From assembly GCF_013072695.1 (NCBI RefSeq), contig NZ_LXUK01000005.1:1-64000 (forward strand): a DNA stretch of 64,000 nt, given 5' to 3'. This document shows positions 54,654 to 64,000 of this stretch, piece by piece. The stretch comes from Acinetobacter sp. Ac_5812. GTDB taxonomy: Bacteria; Pseudomonadota; Gammaproteobacteria; Pseudomonadales; Moraxellaceae. Both the position numbers and the translations under genes were made by a program. The notes beneath the pieces are model-generated. The model had not been told where the DNA came from. It searched no databases and saw only the letters and a program-made list of their open reading frames with translations. Position 1 is the stretch's first letter; each line of letters begins with the position of its first letter.

Positions 54654-57425
54654 ATGACATCAGTCGAGCCTTTTTATATGAATGCGCAACAGCTACAAAA
54701 AACCTTAGTTGCAAGCCAATATGCTGAACAAGTTTTAAATTTATACACATTACAATTAGAACAAGACTATTCCGAAGATCTATTTCTGGACTCGCTGTCG
54801 ACCGAAACCATCCATCAAAAAGTGCAACTGGCTGTGGCTGAAGCCAGCGATGAACAATCATGGATGAAAGCCTTACGGGTACTCCGTGCCAAGCTGATGT
54901 TTCGCTGGATTTGGCAAGATGCCAATCAACTCACCAATGTGGTGACGCTGACACGTGAGCTATCCGATTTTGCCGATGCCAGTATTTGTGCCGCCAAAGC
55001 TTTTGCATTACCGCCTTTATTAGCCAAACACGGTGAACCCATCGGTTATTCAGGTCAGTTACAAGATCTAATTGTGATTGGTATGGGTAAGCTCGGCGCG
55101 CAAGAGCTGAATTTATCCAGTGATATTGATCTGATTTTTGCTTTCGATGAACAAGGCGAAACCAATGGGCGTAAATGTATAGATGTACAGCAGTTCTGCA
55201 TTCTATGGGGACAGAAACTGATTTATCTGCTCGATCATATTACCGCAGATGGTTTTGTGTTCCGTGTTGATATGCGTTTGCGCCCGTGGGGCGATGGTTC
55301 AGCCTTGGCGATTAGCCACAGTGGACTAGAAAAATATTTAAGCCAGCATGGGCGTGAATGGGAGCGTTATGCGTGGATTAAGGCAAGGGTGATTACTGGC
55401 GGCAAAGCGGGCGAAGAATTGTTAGACATGTCGCGTCCCTTTGTATTCCGCCGTTATGTCGATTATTCCGCTTTTGCTGCCATGCGTGAAATGAAAGCCA
55501 TGATCGAACGTGAGGTCATGCGCCGTAATATCGAAGAAGATATTAAGCTCGGTGCAGGCGGGATTCGTGAAATCGAGTTTATCGTGCAGGTCTTTCAGTT
55601 AATCTATGGTGGATCGAAGCGTGAACTGCAAGATCGTCAATGTCTGGTCAATTTACATCATTTGGGTGAAGCCGAATTACTGGATCAGCAAGCAGTAATT
55701 GATCTGGAAGATGCCTATCTATTCCTAAGACGCGTCGAACATGCCATTCAAGCCTTGAATGATCAGCAAACCCAATCTTTGCCAACCGAACCTGAACTCA
55801 GACAACGTATGTTGGACACACTTGGCTTTACCGATTGGTCTGCCTTCTTAGAGGTGTTGAACCAGAAACGTGACAAGGTCAAAGTCCAGTTTAAACAATT
55901 GATTCAGGAAAAAGAGTTTGCCGAGCCTGTAGATGATTTTGTCCAGCTTGAGCAAAAGCTCAATGCAGTACTAAATGATGATGCCAAGAACTTAATTCAA
56001 AACTTCTGGCATGGGCAGGCGTTACGCAAAATCCCTGCCAGTGCTTTAGAGCGTTTAAAGAAATTCTGGCCGCATTTGATCGAAGCGATTTTACAGTCGG
56101 ATCAACCGCAAACGGCACTGTTACGTTTGATGCCCTTGGTGGAATCGGTGTTACGTCGTACGGTCTATCTGGTGATGTTGATGGAAAGCCGAGGTGCTTT
56201 GCAGCGACTGGTCAAGATGGCAACCGTCAGTCCGTGGATTTGTGAAGAACTGGCGCAATATCCTGTGTTGTTGGACGAGTTCTTGTCGATGGATTTTGGT
56301 CTGCCACAACGCAAAGATCTGGAAGATTCACTGCGCCAACAATTGTTGCGGATCGAGATTGATCAAGTTGAAGATCAGATGCGGGTATTGCGCTTATTTA
56401 AAAAGAGTAATGTGCTGACAGTTGCCGCCAGTGATGTATTGGCAGAAAGTCCGTTGATGAAAGTCTCCGATGCGCTCACGGATATTGCTGAAGTCAGTGT
56501 ACAGGCGACGCTGAATCTCGCATATGAAGCGGTTGCAGAACGGCACGGCTATCCTATCGGCAATGATGGGCAACGATGCAGTTTGGACAATAAAGGCTTT
56601 GCGGTGATTGCTTATGGCAAATTGGGTGGCATTGAGTTGGGCTATGGCTCGGATTTAGATTTAGTGTTTATCCATGCACTTGAAGAACAAGGTGAAACCG
56701 ATGGCCGTAAGGGTATTAGTGGGGCCGAGTTTGCGATTCGTGTTGCGCAGAAATTTATGTCCTTGATGACGACGCAAACCTTGGATGGACGTGTCTATGA
56801 AATTGATACTCGTCTGCGACCTTCGGGTGAGGCTGGGATGTTGGTCACCAGTTTAAAAGCTTATGAACAATATCAACAGAAAAGTGCTTGGCTCTGGGAG
56901 CATCAAGCTCTAGTGCGTGCTCGTTCGATTGCAGGAGATCGTGGATTATGCACGCAATTTGAACAGATTCGCTGTCAAATCCTGACCCAAGTGCGTGATG
57001 AAAATGTAGTGCGTGAAGAAGTGCTGAAAATGCGCCAAAAGATGAAAGATCATTTGGGATCATCTTCTGAGCAAAAAAAACATGGGATTTTTCATTTAAA
57101 ACAGGACTCAGGTGGTATCGTTGATATCGAATTTATGGCACAGTATGTTGTGCTTGCATGGAGTGGGACGAATACAGATCTCGCCCATTTTTCCGATAAT
57201 GTAAGAATTCTAGAAGATGCTGCTAAAGCAGGCTGCTTATCCAGTGAAGATGCCACAGCATTAATACACGCTTATCTCCGTGAACGAGCTGAGAGCCACC
57301 GTCTAGCGCTTGCAAATCAATCTATGCAAGTCAATGCTGCGGATTGGCACGATACCCGCGAGATCGTTTGCAAGTTATGGCAAAGATTAATTGATCCAAC
57401 TGCGCAAGCATTGGAAAGTGAATAA
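54654..57425 (+). CDS. glnE: GlnE, glutamine synthetase adenylyltransferase/deadenylase
   Basis: A 923-residue bifunctional enzyme. The N-terminal (deadenylylating) nucleotidyltransferase half has LIVIGMGKLGAQELNLSSDI and DLIF; the C-terminal (adenylylating) half has YGKLGGIELGYGSDLDLVFI near residue 665 and DTRLRPSGEAGMLV. It adjusts glutamine synthetase activity in response to PII. A second ATG at 54678 is an alternative start. Confidence 0.95.
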   Translation: MTSVEPFYMNAQQLQKTLVASQYAEQVLNLYTLQLEQDYSEDLFLDSLSTETIHQKVQLAVAEASDEQSWMKALRVLRAKLMFRWIWQDANQLTNVVTLTRELSDFADASICAAKAFALPPLLAKHGEPIGYSGQLQDLIVIGMGKLGAQELNLSSDIDLIFAFDEQGETNGRKCIDVQQFCILWGQKLIYLLDHITADGFVFRVDMRLRPWGDGSALAISHSGLEKYLSQHGREWERYAWIKARVITGGKAGEELLDMSRPFVFRRYVDYSAFAAMREMKAMIEREVMRRNIEEDIKLGAGGIREIEFIVQVFQLIYGGSKRELQDRQCLVNLHHLGEAELLDQQAVIDLEDAYLFLRRVEHAIQALNDQQTQSLPTEPELRQRMLDTLGFTDWSAFLEVLNQKRDKVKVQFKQLIQEKEFAEPVDDFVQLEQKLNAVLNDDAKNLIQNFWHGQALRKIPASALERLKKFWPHLIEAILQSDQPQTALLRLMPLVESVLRRTVYLVMLMESRGALQRLVKMATVSPWICEELAQYPVLLDEFLSMDFGLPQRKDLEDSLRQQLLRIEIDQVEDQMRVLRLFKKSNVLTVAASDVLAESPLMKVSDALTDIAEVSVQATLNLAYEAVAERHGYPIGNDGQRCSLDNKGFAVIAYGKLGGIELGYGSDLDLVFIHALEEQGETDGRKGISGAEFAIRVAQKFMSLMTTQTLDGRVYEIDTRLRPSGEAGMLVTSLKAYEQYQQKSAWLWEHQALVRARSIAGDRGLCTQFEQIRCQILTQVRDENVVREEVLKMRQKMKDHLGSSSEQKKHGIFHLKQDSGGIVDIEFMAQYVVLAWSGTNTDLAHFSDNVRILEDAAKAGCLSSEDATALIHAYLRERAESHRLALANQSMQVNAADWHDTREIVCKLWQRLIDPTAQALESE

Positions 57426-57455
57426 TTGTGTAAAAAAGAAAATGGAGTATGTGCG

Positions 57456-58382
57456 ATGAGTTTGGCTGATCGTGATGGTTTTATTTGGCAAGATGGAAAA
57501 TTAGTTGATTGGCGTGATGCAAAAATTCACGTCTTAACTCACACACTACACTACAGCATGGGTGTCTTTGAAGGCGTCAGAGCTTACGAAACACCGAATG
57601 GTACAGCAATCTTCCGTTTGCAAGATCATACTAAACGCTTATTAAATTCAGCAAAAATTTATCAAATGAATGTTCCATTTGATCAAGCGACACTAGAACA
57701 AGCACAAATTGATGTGGTTCGTGAAAATAAATTAGCATCTTGCTATTTACGCCCATTGATTTGGATTGGCTCTGAAAAACTCGGTATTGCAGCAACAGAC
57801 AACACCATTCATGCCGCAGTTGCCGCATGGGGTTGGGGTGCATACCTAGGTGAAGAAGCAATGGCGCGTGGTATTCGTGTGAAGACTTCTTCATTCACAC
57901 ATCACCATCCAAACGTGACTATGTGTAAAGCAAAGGCATGCGGTAACTATACCGTGTCGATCTTGGCGCATCAGGAAGTGGCACGTTCAGGTTATGACGA
58001 AGCGATGTTGCTTGATCCACAAGGCTTTGTTTGCCAAGGTGCGGGCGAGAATGTATTCCTGATCAAAGATGGTGTCTTGCACACCCCAGATTTAGCGGGT
58101 GGTGCATTGGAAGGGATTACCCGTCAAACCGTGATTACTATTGCTAAAGACCTTGGCTATGAAGTAGTTGAACGTCGTATTACTCGTGATGAATTCTATA
58201 TTGCAGATGAAGCATTCTTTACCGGTACTGCTGCGGAAGTAACACCGATTCGTGAATATGATGACCGTGAAATTGGTTGTGGTTCGCGTGGCCCGATTAC
58301 CACTGTGATTCAAAAGACTTTCTTTGATGCAGTACAAGGCCGCAATGACAAATATGCACACTGGTTAACTTATATTAAATAA
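57456..58382 (+). CDS. ilvE: IlvE, branched-chain amino acid aminotransferase
   Basis: A 308-residue PLP enzyme of fold type IV. It has HYSMGVFEGVRAYETPNGTA, the PLP-binding Lys in CKAKACGNYTVSILAHQEVA, and EMxxE-like FFTGTAAEVTPIREYDDREI. It makes leucine, isoleucine and valine from their oxo-acids. ATG 57456 is preferred over the TTG at 57426 because GGAG lies 8 bp before it. In Acinetobacter ilvE borders the outer-core (OC) locus. Confidence 0.95.
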   Translation: MSLADRDGFIWQDGKLVDWRDAKIHVLTHTLHYSMGVFEGVRAYETPNGTAIFRLQDHTKRLLNSAKIYQMNVPFDQATLEQAQIDVVRENKLASCYLRPLIWIGSEKLGIAATDNTIHAAVAAWGWGAYLGEEAMARGIRVKTSSFTHHHPNVTMCKAKACGNYTVSILAHQEVARSGYDEAMLLDPQGFVCQGAGENVFLIKDGVLHTPDLAGGALEGITRQTVITIAKDLGYEVVERRITRDEFYIADEAFFTGTAAEVTPIREYDDREIGCGSRGPITTVIQKTFFDAVQGRNDKYAHWLTYIK

Positions 58383-58399
58383 GCTGTAATCGTGCACAA

Positions 58400-58426
58400 A
58401 GGCGAAGCTTAGGCTTCGCTTTTTTA
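58400..58426 (+). terminator. Terminator after ilvE
   Basis: GCGAAGC pairs with GCTTCGC around TTAG, then TTTTTT. Confidence 0.88.
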
Positions 58427-58557
58427 TTGACGAATTAATACTAAAAAAAACAATCCGCTCTATGCTAAGATGAGCGTATATTCAGTGCATATGATTGAAC
58501 ACTTTTGTTTTTTTGGACAAAGTGTAGCCTCGTATCTCAAGCATTTAAGGTTATCAG

Positions 58558-59313
58558 ATGGTAGATATTCAACAAAATTCGGCAACTCATGAAGACAATG
58601 TGATCTTGTGCATGAAGTGGGGAACCAAGTATGGTGCTGAGTACGTCAACCGTTTGTATAACATGGTCAAACGTCATTTGACTCTGCCTTTTAAAATGGT
58701 GTGCTTGACCGATCGTACCGAAGGTATTGACCCGAATATTCAATGTTTTCCGATTCCATCTCTAGATTTGCCAGCAGGTAGCCCTGAGCGTGGTTGGAAT
58801 AAACTGTCGACCTTTGAACCTGATTTGTATGGCTTAAAAGGCAATGCTTTATTCCTCGATCTGGATGTGGTGATCATTGATAATATTGACTGCTTCTTCC
58901 AAGCGGAAGGTGAGTTCTTGGTGATTCACGACTGGAAACGCCCTTGGCGTATTACAGGCAATAGTTCGGTTTATCGTTTTAAACTGGGCGCTTTTCCAGA
59001 TATTCTACCGTATTTCCGTGCAAACTTTAATGAGATCAGTCAAAAGTTCCGTAATGAACAAGAGTACCTGTCTTGGTTTGTGCATAAAGAAGGCAAACTG
59101 AGTTATTGGAATAAAGACTGGTGCAAAAGCTATAAATATCACTGTTTAAGACGAGTGCCATTTGCTTATTTTCAGCCGCCTATCAAACCAAAAGGCGCAA
59201 AAATCATTATTTTCCATGGTGAGATTAACCCACCTGATGCGATCAGTGGTGGTGGTGGTAAGTGGTATCGCTATGTGTTGCCATCGGATTGGATTAAAGA
59301 GTCTTGGCAATAA
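58558..59313 (+). CDS. GT-A type glycosyltransferase, first gene of the OC-like locus
   Basis: A 251-residue cytoplasmic glycosyltransferase. It starts with NVILCMKWGTKYGAEYVNRL and has the metal-binding D-x-D in ALFLDLDVVIIDN near residue 105 and an IIIFHGEINPPDA segment near the C-terminus. This layout is like that of the core-oligosaccharide transferases found next to ilvE in Acinetobacter. Donor and acceptor cannot be read. It has its own promoter region after the ilvE terminator and converges with the epimerase gene. Confidence 0.75.
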   Translation: MVDIQQNSATHEDNVILCMKWGTKYGAEYVNRLYNMVKRHLTLPFKMVCLTDRTEGIDPNIQCFPIPSLDLPAGSPERGWNKLSTFEPDLYGLKGNALFLDLDVVIIDNIDCFFQAEGEFLVIHDWKRPWRITGNSSVYRFKLGAFPDILPYFRANFNEISQKFRNEQEYLSWFVHKEGKLSYWNKDWCKSYKYHCLRRVPFAYFQPPIKPKGAKIIIFHGEINPPDAISGGGGKWYRYVLPSDWIKESWQ

Positions 59314-59355
59314 TCTAAGCCCTATTCATCCTGAACATGAAGAGATGAATCGAAT

Positions 59356-59386
59356 AAAAAAATCAGGCGCAATGCCTGATTTTTTG
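59356..59386. terminator. Bidirectional terminator
   Basis: AAAAAATCAGGC pairs with GCCTGATTTTTT around a 6-nt loop between convergent genes. Confidence 0.88.
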
Positions 59387-59398
59387 CTTTAAGGGGTG

Positions 59399-60424
59399 TT
59401 AAATATTGTGGTATTGGCGATACCAATCAACAAAGTTTTTCACGCCATCGACCACTGAAGTTGCGGGTTTATAATCCACATAGTTTTCTAGCGCAGAACT
59501 ATCGGCAAAGGTATCTGGTACATCGCCAGGCTGAAGAGGAAGCAGATCTAAAATTGCTTCTTTACCTGCCGCTTTTTCAATCGCCTGAATATATTCAATC
59601 AGTTTCACCGTACGGTTGTTACCAATATTGAAAATTCTAAACGGAGCATTGCTGGTGGATGGATTTGGATGGTTGCTGTCCCAAGTCTCATCAGGAGTCG
59701 CAATCTTGTCGCTGGTACGGATAATCCCTTCAACAATATCGTCGATATAGGTAAAGTCACGGGTGTGGTTGCCATGATTAAACACAGGAATTGGTTTGCC
59801 TTCAAAAATGTTCTTGGTGAACTTAAACAAGGCCATATCTGGGCGTGTCCACGGTCCATAGACAGTAAAGAAACGCAGTCCTGTGGTTGGCAATTTAAAT
59901 AAATGACTGTAGCTATGCGCCATTAACTCATTGGCGCGTTTGGTTGCAGCATAGAATTGTAGTGGATGATCGACGCCGTGCTGTTCGCTAAAAGGCATGG
60001 TGGTGTTGGCACCATAGACACTACTAGTGCTGGCATAGGTTAGGTGGGGTGTTGCTGCGTAACGGCAGGCTTCCAAAATATTGGTAAATGCAATCAGGTT
60101 GCTCTCCACATAGCTATGTGGATTTTCAAGTGAATAGCGGACACCGGCCTGTGCAGCCAAATGGATCACACGATCAAAACTATGATCTTGGAAGCATTGA
60201 TCCACCACTGCTTTATTGGCGAGATTGTCACGAATCAGAGTGAAACTGCCTGTATCGTTGCGCTCAGCCAGTAGTTGTAATTGCTGAGCACGGGCCTCTT
60301 TCAGGGATGGATCATAATAATCGTTAAAATTATCAAAACCGACCACATCATCACCGCGTTCCAGCAGTTTTTTTGCAACACTAAAGCCGATGAATCCAGC
60401 AGCACCTGTGACTAGAACTTTCAT
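59399..60424 (-). CDS. UDP-glucuronate 4-epimerase
   Basis: A 341-residue extended SDR: NAD-binding [37 protein letters not shown], typical of the glucuronate rather than the glucose epimerases; [20 protein letters not shown]; catalytic STSSVYG with YAATKRANE; and [20 protein letters not shown]. It interconverts UDP-GlcA and UDP-GalA. It overlaps ugd by 4 bp, so the two make UDP-GalA from UDP-Glc in two steps. Confidence 0.9.
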   Translation of the reverse strand: MKVLVTGAAGFIGFSVAKKLLERGDDVVGFDNFNDYYDPSLKEARAQQLQLLAERNDTGSFTLIRDNLANKAVVDQCFQDHSFDRVIHLAAQAGVRYSLENPHSYVESNLIAFTNILEACRYAATPHLTYASTSSVYGANTTMPFSEQHGVDHPLQFYAATKRANELMAHSYSHLFKLPTTGLRFFTVYGPWTRPDMALFKFTKNIFEGKPIPVFNHGNHTRDFTYIDDIVEGIIRTSDKIATPDETWDSNHPNPSTSNAPFRIFNIGNNRTVKLIEYIQAIEKAAGKEAILDLLPLQPGDVPDTFADSSALENYVDYKPATSVVDGVKNFVDWYRQYHNI

Positions 60425-61590
60425 TCATCGCCTCCAAAAATATCTCGGGTATAAACTTTATCTTGTACATCTAGCAATTCATTGGAGAGGCGATTGGCAA
60501 TAATCACATCACACGATTGTTTGAACTCATTTAGATCTTGAGTGACTTTAGAGTTAAAAAAGCTGTCTTCATGAAAGGTCGGTTCGTAGATAATGATTTC
60601 CAGACCTTTGGCTTTTAACCGCTTCATCACGCCTTGAATGGCTGAGGCGCGGAAATTATCTGAGCCGCTTTTCATCACCAGACGATAGATGCCCACCGTG
60701 CTTGGATTTCTTGCCAAAATCGAATCCGCAATAAAATCTTTACGGGTTCTGTTGGCGTCGACAATCGCTTTAATCAGATTGCTGGGCACATTGTTGTAGT
60801 TTGCTAGTAATTGTTTGGTGTCTTTGGGCAGGCAATAGCCGCCGTAACCAAAAGATGGATTGTTATAATGACTACCGATACGTGGGTCAAGACAGACCCC
60901 GTCAATCACTTGTTTGGTGTCTAGGCCAAAGCTTTGTGCATAAGTATCTAGCTCATTAAAAAATGCTACACGCATTGCCAAATAGGTATTGGCAAACAGC
61001 TTGATCGCTTCGGCTTCAGTTGAATGAGTTAAAAGTACAGGAATATCCTGTTTGATCGCGCCCTCTACCAGTAAATCGGCAAATTGCTGCGCACGTTCAG
61101 ATTGTTCCCCAACGATGATACGAGATGGGTAGAGGTTGTCGTGCAGCGCTTTACCTTCACGTAAAAATTCAGGCGAGAAAATAATGTTTTCAGTCTGGTA
61201 TTTATTTTTGACTTGTTCGGTGAAACCTACAGGAACGGTAGATTTGACGATCATGGTCGCATTGGGGTTAATTGCGAGAACGTCCTGAATGACGCTTTCT
61301 ACACTTTGCGTATTAAAGTAGTTGGTTTGAGGGTCGTAGTCAGTTGGCGTGGCAATAATAATAAAATCAGCATTTTGAAAAGCCAGTTGCTTGTCTGTCG
61401 TCGCTGTGAAATTGAGCTTTTTTTCTTTTAAAAAAAGTGAAATATCATGATCTTGAATCGGTGATACTTGGTTGTTTAGTAAATCTACTTTAGTTTGTAG
61501 GATATCCAGGGCGATGGTTTCATGGTGTTGTGCAAATAGCATTGCATTTGACAACCCGACATATCCTGTTCCAGCAATGGCTATTTTCAT
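60421..61590 (-). CDS. ugd: UDP-glucose 6-dehydrogenase
   Basis: A 389-residue Ugd. It has [20 protein letters not shown] at the N-terminus, [10 protein letters not shown] and [20 protein letters not shown], and the active-site Cys in [14 protein letters not shown]. It oxidises UDP-glucose to UDP-glucuronate with two NAD+. Acinetobacter usually also carries a ugd in its capsule (K) locus, so this may be a second copy. Confidence 0.93.
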   Translation of the reverse strand: MKIAIAGTGYVGLSNAMLFAQHHETIALDILQTKVDLLNNQVSPIQDHDISLFLKEKKLNFTATTDKQLAFQNADFIIIATPTDYDPQTNYFNTQSVESVIQDVLAINPNATMIVKSTVPVGFTEQVKNKYQTENIIFSPEFLREGKALHDNLYPSRIIVGEQSERAQQFADLLVEGAIKQDIPVLLTHSTEAEAIKLFANTYLAMRVAFFNELDTYAQSFGLDTKQVIDGVCLDPRIGSHYNNPSFGYGGYCLPKDTKQLLANYNNVPSNLIKAIVDANRTRKDFIADSILARNPSTVGIYRLVMKSGSDNFRASAIQGVMKRLKAKGLEIIIYEPTFHEDSFFNSKVTQDLNEFKQSCDVIIANRLSNELLDVQDKVYTRDIFGGDE

Positions 61591-61625
61591 AAGTACCTAA
61601 CAGATTCTAAATACATGATGGACGG

Positions 61626-62507
61626 CTAATAGGATAGCCACAATGCACCTAATTTTAAATCCCATTCTACAGGGGTAATCACCATTCGTCCTGCATTTGG
61701 AGTGAGCGTGATTTCACTAAAATACACATGATCTTGAGAGAGTAAGAAGTCTACCCGGCTGTAACCATAGGAAAAACAAAGTTTTTCTGAAAGTTGAATG
61801 ATCTCTTGCAATTGTTTCGGGGCAGCTAGAGCTGAAGGTGAGTTCTCTTTAAGGTCGACCCGAAATGGCTGTAACGCCCATTGTGTATCATACATATTTG
61901 AATAGTCATTGCCTTGAGCATCTTGGACATCAATTTCCAGATATTCTGGTCGGCCTTCAAAACAATGTACACGACACGTGGTAATGGCGGATTGACTGGC
62001 AGGGTCGACATAGAGTTCTACATATTCTTCAACCAGTACTTTAGGGCAAATATCTTTGTAGTGCCATTCACGCTTTCTAAAATACATATTCATTTTGAGA
62101 TGATTTTTGATTTTAGCTGTTGCTGCTTCGACATTAAACTTGCTTTTATCGCGACAGACCATGGCGCTGCCACTGTCATGGGTACATTTTAAAACAAATT
62201 GATTGGGTAACTGGTTAAAATCAATCTCATCAATACATTTGTAAATGCCAATCAATGGAACAAAATAGGCATCACCAACCTTTGCCGAAACCAGCTGTCT
62301 GACTGCACATTTATCTGCTAATTTTGTGAACAGGGGGCTTCGCTCGAAAATCATTCGGGCAGTGACTTTTTCATTGAAGCTTTTTGGCGAGCAAAAATCA
62401 GGGGTATAACCTAATTTGCAGATAAACCGTTTAGTGAGATACGCTTTATCTGAAACAAATTTAGTTCTAATTATTTTTGCTTGATACTCAAAGTAGTTAT
62501 AAATCAT
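61626..62507 (-). CDS. TupA-like ATP-grasp ligase
   Basis: A 293-residue ATP-grasp protein of the TupA type. It has the characteristic FCSPKSFNEKVTARMIFERS, LADKCAVRQLVSAKVGDAYF, NQFVLKCTHDSGSAMVCRDK, VLVEEYVE and a late YGYSRVDFLLSQDHVYFSEI. TupA of Bacillus attaches amino acids to the glucuronic acid of teichuronopeptide. Here, upstream of ugd and the UDP-GlcA 4-epimerase in one operon (35-bp gap), it may amidate the galacturonic or glucuronic acid of the surface glycan. The reaction is inferred. Confidence 0.75.
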   Translation of the reverse strand: MIYNYFEYQAKIIRTKFVSDKAYLTKRFICKLGYTPDFCSPKSFNEKVTARMIFERSPLFTKLADKCAVRQLVSAKVGDAYFVPLIGIYKCIDEIDFNQLPNQFVLKCTHDSGSAMVCRDKSKFNVEAATAKIKNHLKMNMYFRKREWHYKDICPKVLVEEYVELYVDPASQSAITTCRVHCFEGRPEYLEIDVQDAQGNDYSNMYDTQWALQPFRVDLKENSPSALAAPKQLQEIIQLSEKLCFSYGYSRVDFLLSQDHVYFSEITLTPNAGRMVITPVEWDLKLGALWLSY

Positions 62508-62882
62508 CAGTCAAAAGATTAAATCCCGTCAAAGTAACCTGTAATTATAATAAAAATACCTAAATTCGTCTAATAAAAATATGGTGTTTTTAGGTGTAAA
62601 ATGATTCCAAAAGGTTTGATTTTGTTAGGGATTGTCAGGGGTTAAGCTGAGGTTAATTAAGTCACTAAACAAGGTGGAATTATATATCTGCTGATTAGCT
62701 CATCGATATTAAAATTTAAACAATTATAATAGATTGATTTATATGGAATGATTGAACAATCAATAGGCCCGCTATTACGAAAAGAGACTGACTGTGAACA
62801 GATCAGTGGTGTTATCATATGCTCCTAGATTAAACATGTTTGGCCGTATTTTCGTGCTTTCGGATCGTTTAAGAGTGAATTG
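62508..62882. other. Divergent promoter region within the OC-like locus
   Basis: 375 bp of AT-rich DNA between divergently read genes. It should hold promoters for the TupA-ugd-epimerase operon (minus) and the Stealth-GT25 pair (plus). I see no JUMPstart/ops element and no certain -35/-10 set. Confidence 0.45.
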
Positions 62883-63881
62883 ATGAGTGAAATGATGCAA
62901 CCGGTTGATGTGGTGATTGCTTGGGTGGATGGCAATGATCCGAAGTTAAAACACAAGCGCATGCAGTATCAGGGCAAAACACAAGCTTCTGATGCTGTCA
63001 GTGATACCCGTTTTGCTAGCAACCATGAAATTTACTATAACGTTGCATCTATTTTAAAATATGTCCCATTTTGTCGACATATCTATATTGTGACAGATGG
63101 TCAGCAACCGCAATGGATTGATGACTTTGTTCAGGATGGGATTTGTGAGGCAGGTAAAATTCGGATTGTCGACCACCGTGAAATTTTTGCGGGTTATGAG
63201 CAATACTTACCGACTTTCAATACACGTTCGATTGAAACCATGCTCTGGAATATTCAGGGCGTATCCGATTACTTTTTCTATTTGAATGATGATTTCTTTT
63301 TTAACGCGCCAGCGCAATTAGAAGATATTCTTCTCGATGAGAAAATGGTGATTTACGGGCATTGGCAAAGCAGTTTTGTGCTCAAGGCCAAGCTTTGGTA
63401 TCGTCAGCTTTTAAATCAATATTTTAATAAGCCGATACAACCTAAACATATGATTGCGCAAATGTTAGGTGCAGATATGCTTGGATTTAAAAAGTTTTTT
63501 GAAATTCATCATTATCCGCATGTGGTTAGCCGTAAAATATTACAAGACTATTTACTTGCTCATCCTAAGTTTTTAGAAAAACAGATTCAGCATAAGTTCC
63601 GCAGTGTCGAACAAATCAATCCGATTTCATTGATGAATCATTTGAAGATTCAAAAGGGTGAGGCCTTGCTAAAGCCTGATCTTGAGATTGCCTATTTAAA
63701 AAATGAAAGCAGTTTAAGCAGCTTCTTGCAAAGCTTGGGTAATGAACAGATTAAATATGGGTGTATGCAAAGTCTGGATCAATTGAGTGATGTGGCGGCG
63801 GCAGAAATTTATGCAGCTTTAAATCAAAAATTGGCAGGCTATATACCCAACGTTTTATTGGCTGAAACGGCCAAAGGATAA
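62883..63881 (+). CDS. Stealth-family sugar-phosphate transferase
   Basis: A 332-residue protein of the Stealth family: VDVVIAWVDGNDPKLKHKR (conserved region 1), RFASNHEIYYNVASILKYVP with HIYIVTDGQQPQW, and PTFNTRSIETMLWNI with YFFYLNDDFFF (region 2). These enzymes transfer hexose-1-phosphate to make phosphodiester-linked glycans. A phosphodiester-linked sugar on the core is therefore possible. ATG 62883 is used, as the open frame begins one codon earlier with TTG. Confidence 0.82.
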   Translation: MSEMMQPVDVVIAWVDGNDPKLKHKRMQYQGKTQASDAVSDTRFASNHEIYYNVASILKYVPFCRHIYIVTDGQQPQWIDDFVQDGICEAGKIRIVDHREIFAGYEQYLPTFNTRSIETMLWNIQGVSDYFFYLNDDFFFNAPAQLEDILLDEKMVIYGHWQSSFVLKAKLWYRQLLNQYFNKPIQPKHMIAQMLGADMLGFKKFFEIHHYPHVVSRKILQDYLLAHPKFLEKQIQHKFRSVEQINPISLMNHLKIQKGEALLKPDLEIAYLKNESSLSSFLQSLGNEQIKYGCMQSLDQLSDVAAAEIYAALNQKLAGYIPNVLLAETAKG

Positions 63882-63884
63882 ATG

Positions 63885-64000
63885 ATGAAAGTTGAAACTT
63901 ATCTAATTAACCTTGATGGCAGTGATCAGCGTCTAGCCAGTGCGACCGCACAATTACAGCAACAGGGATGGCCATTTACCCGGTTTTCGGCCTATGATGG
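63885..64000 (+). CDS. GT25-family glycosyltransferase, N-terminal fragment cut by the window edge
   Basis: The reading frame MKVETYLINLDGSDQRLAS followed by QQQGWPFTRFSAYDG is the start of a glycosyltransferase family 25 (LgtB/LPS-core type) protein, whose N-terminus is normally YLINLxxxxxR...F...A.DG. It runs off the right end. The ATG lies 3 bp after the Stealth gene stop (an in-frame ATG at 63882 is an alternative). Confidence 0.75.
   Translation, partial: MKVETYLINLDGSDQRLASATAQLQQQGWPFTRFSAYD

Noticed and set aside
62836..62883. 15-codon frame ending in a TGATG overlap with the Stealth gene, as a leader peptide
   Set aside because: No ribosome-binding site precedes its ATG and the peptide has no attenuator-like run of codons; the overlap may be chance.

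Overview
The window looks like chromosomal DNA of an Acinetobacter species, moderately AT-rich. The evidence is the set of gene neighbourhoods: an atu (acyclic terpene utilisation) cluster, sspA-sspB downstream-oriented next to rplM-rpsI, pdxA-rsmA-apaH, the rlmN-pilW-rodZ-ispG-hisS-yfgM-bamB-der block, tgt-yajC-secD-secF, and glnE-ilvE followed by surface-glycan genes. The interval starting at ilvE is where Acinetobacter carries its lipooligosaccharide outer-core (OC) locus. I see no prophage, insertion sequence, CRISPR array or rRNA; there is one tRNA (Leu, CAA).

Layout. 1-1.8 kb: small accessory genes, beginning with a decayed DUF2007 gene. 1.9-14.4 kb: atu pathway genes for citronellol/geraniol-type compounds, consisting of an extra acyl-CoA dehydrogenase, a TetR regulator (atuR) coupled to a GNAT gene, and atuABCDEF. 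Three near-identical inverted repeats (CCAAGC-N4-GCTTGG type) mark the probable AtuR regulon. 14.4-19.1 kb: a helical protein, a sterol-desaturase-family enzyme, an AraC regulator, and a secreted sphingomyelinase-like enzyme with a Lif-like chaperone. 19.4-21.9 kb: Roadblock / winged-helix-like protein / small GTPase / Roadblock, an operon with the B-C-D gene order of actinobacterial conservons. 22.3-29.1 kb: sspAB, ribosomal protein genes, pdxA-rsmA-apaH. 29.5-31.5 kb: a GT4 glycosyltransferase plus PAP2 phosphatase behind a nearly perfect Pho box. 31.5-41.9 kb: housekeeping (iscX, ndk, rlmN to der, a phosphopantetheinyl transferase). 41.9-44.3 kb: divergent NCS1 transporter and hydantoin/allantoin-type racemase sharing a duplicated operator-like motif. 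44.4-48.9 kb: secF, secD, yajC, tgt. 49.3-58.4 kb: LemA pair, queA, tRNA-Leu, a lone membrane protein, an orphan soluble histidine kinase, glnE, ilvE. 58.5-64 kb: OC-locus-like glycan genes, including ugd, a UDP-glucuronate 4-epimerase, a TupA-like ATP-grasp ligase, a Stealth-type phosphotransferase and a truncated GT25 gene.

The most interesting systems are the conservon-like Roadblock/GTPase operon, the Pho-box glycolipid operon candidate, and the uronic-acid plus ATP-grasp set, which suggests an amidated galacturonic acid in the surface glycan. Family assignments come from reading motifs by eye; no database search was run.
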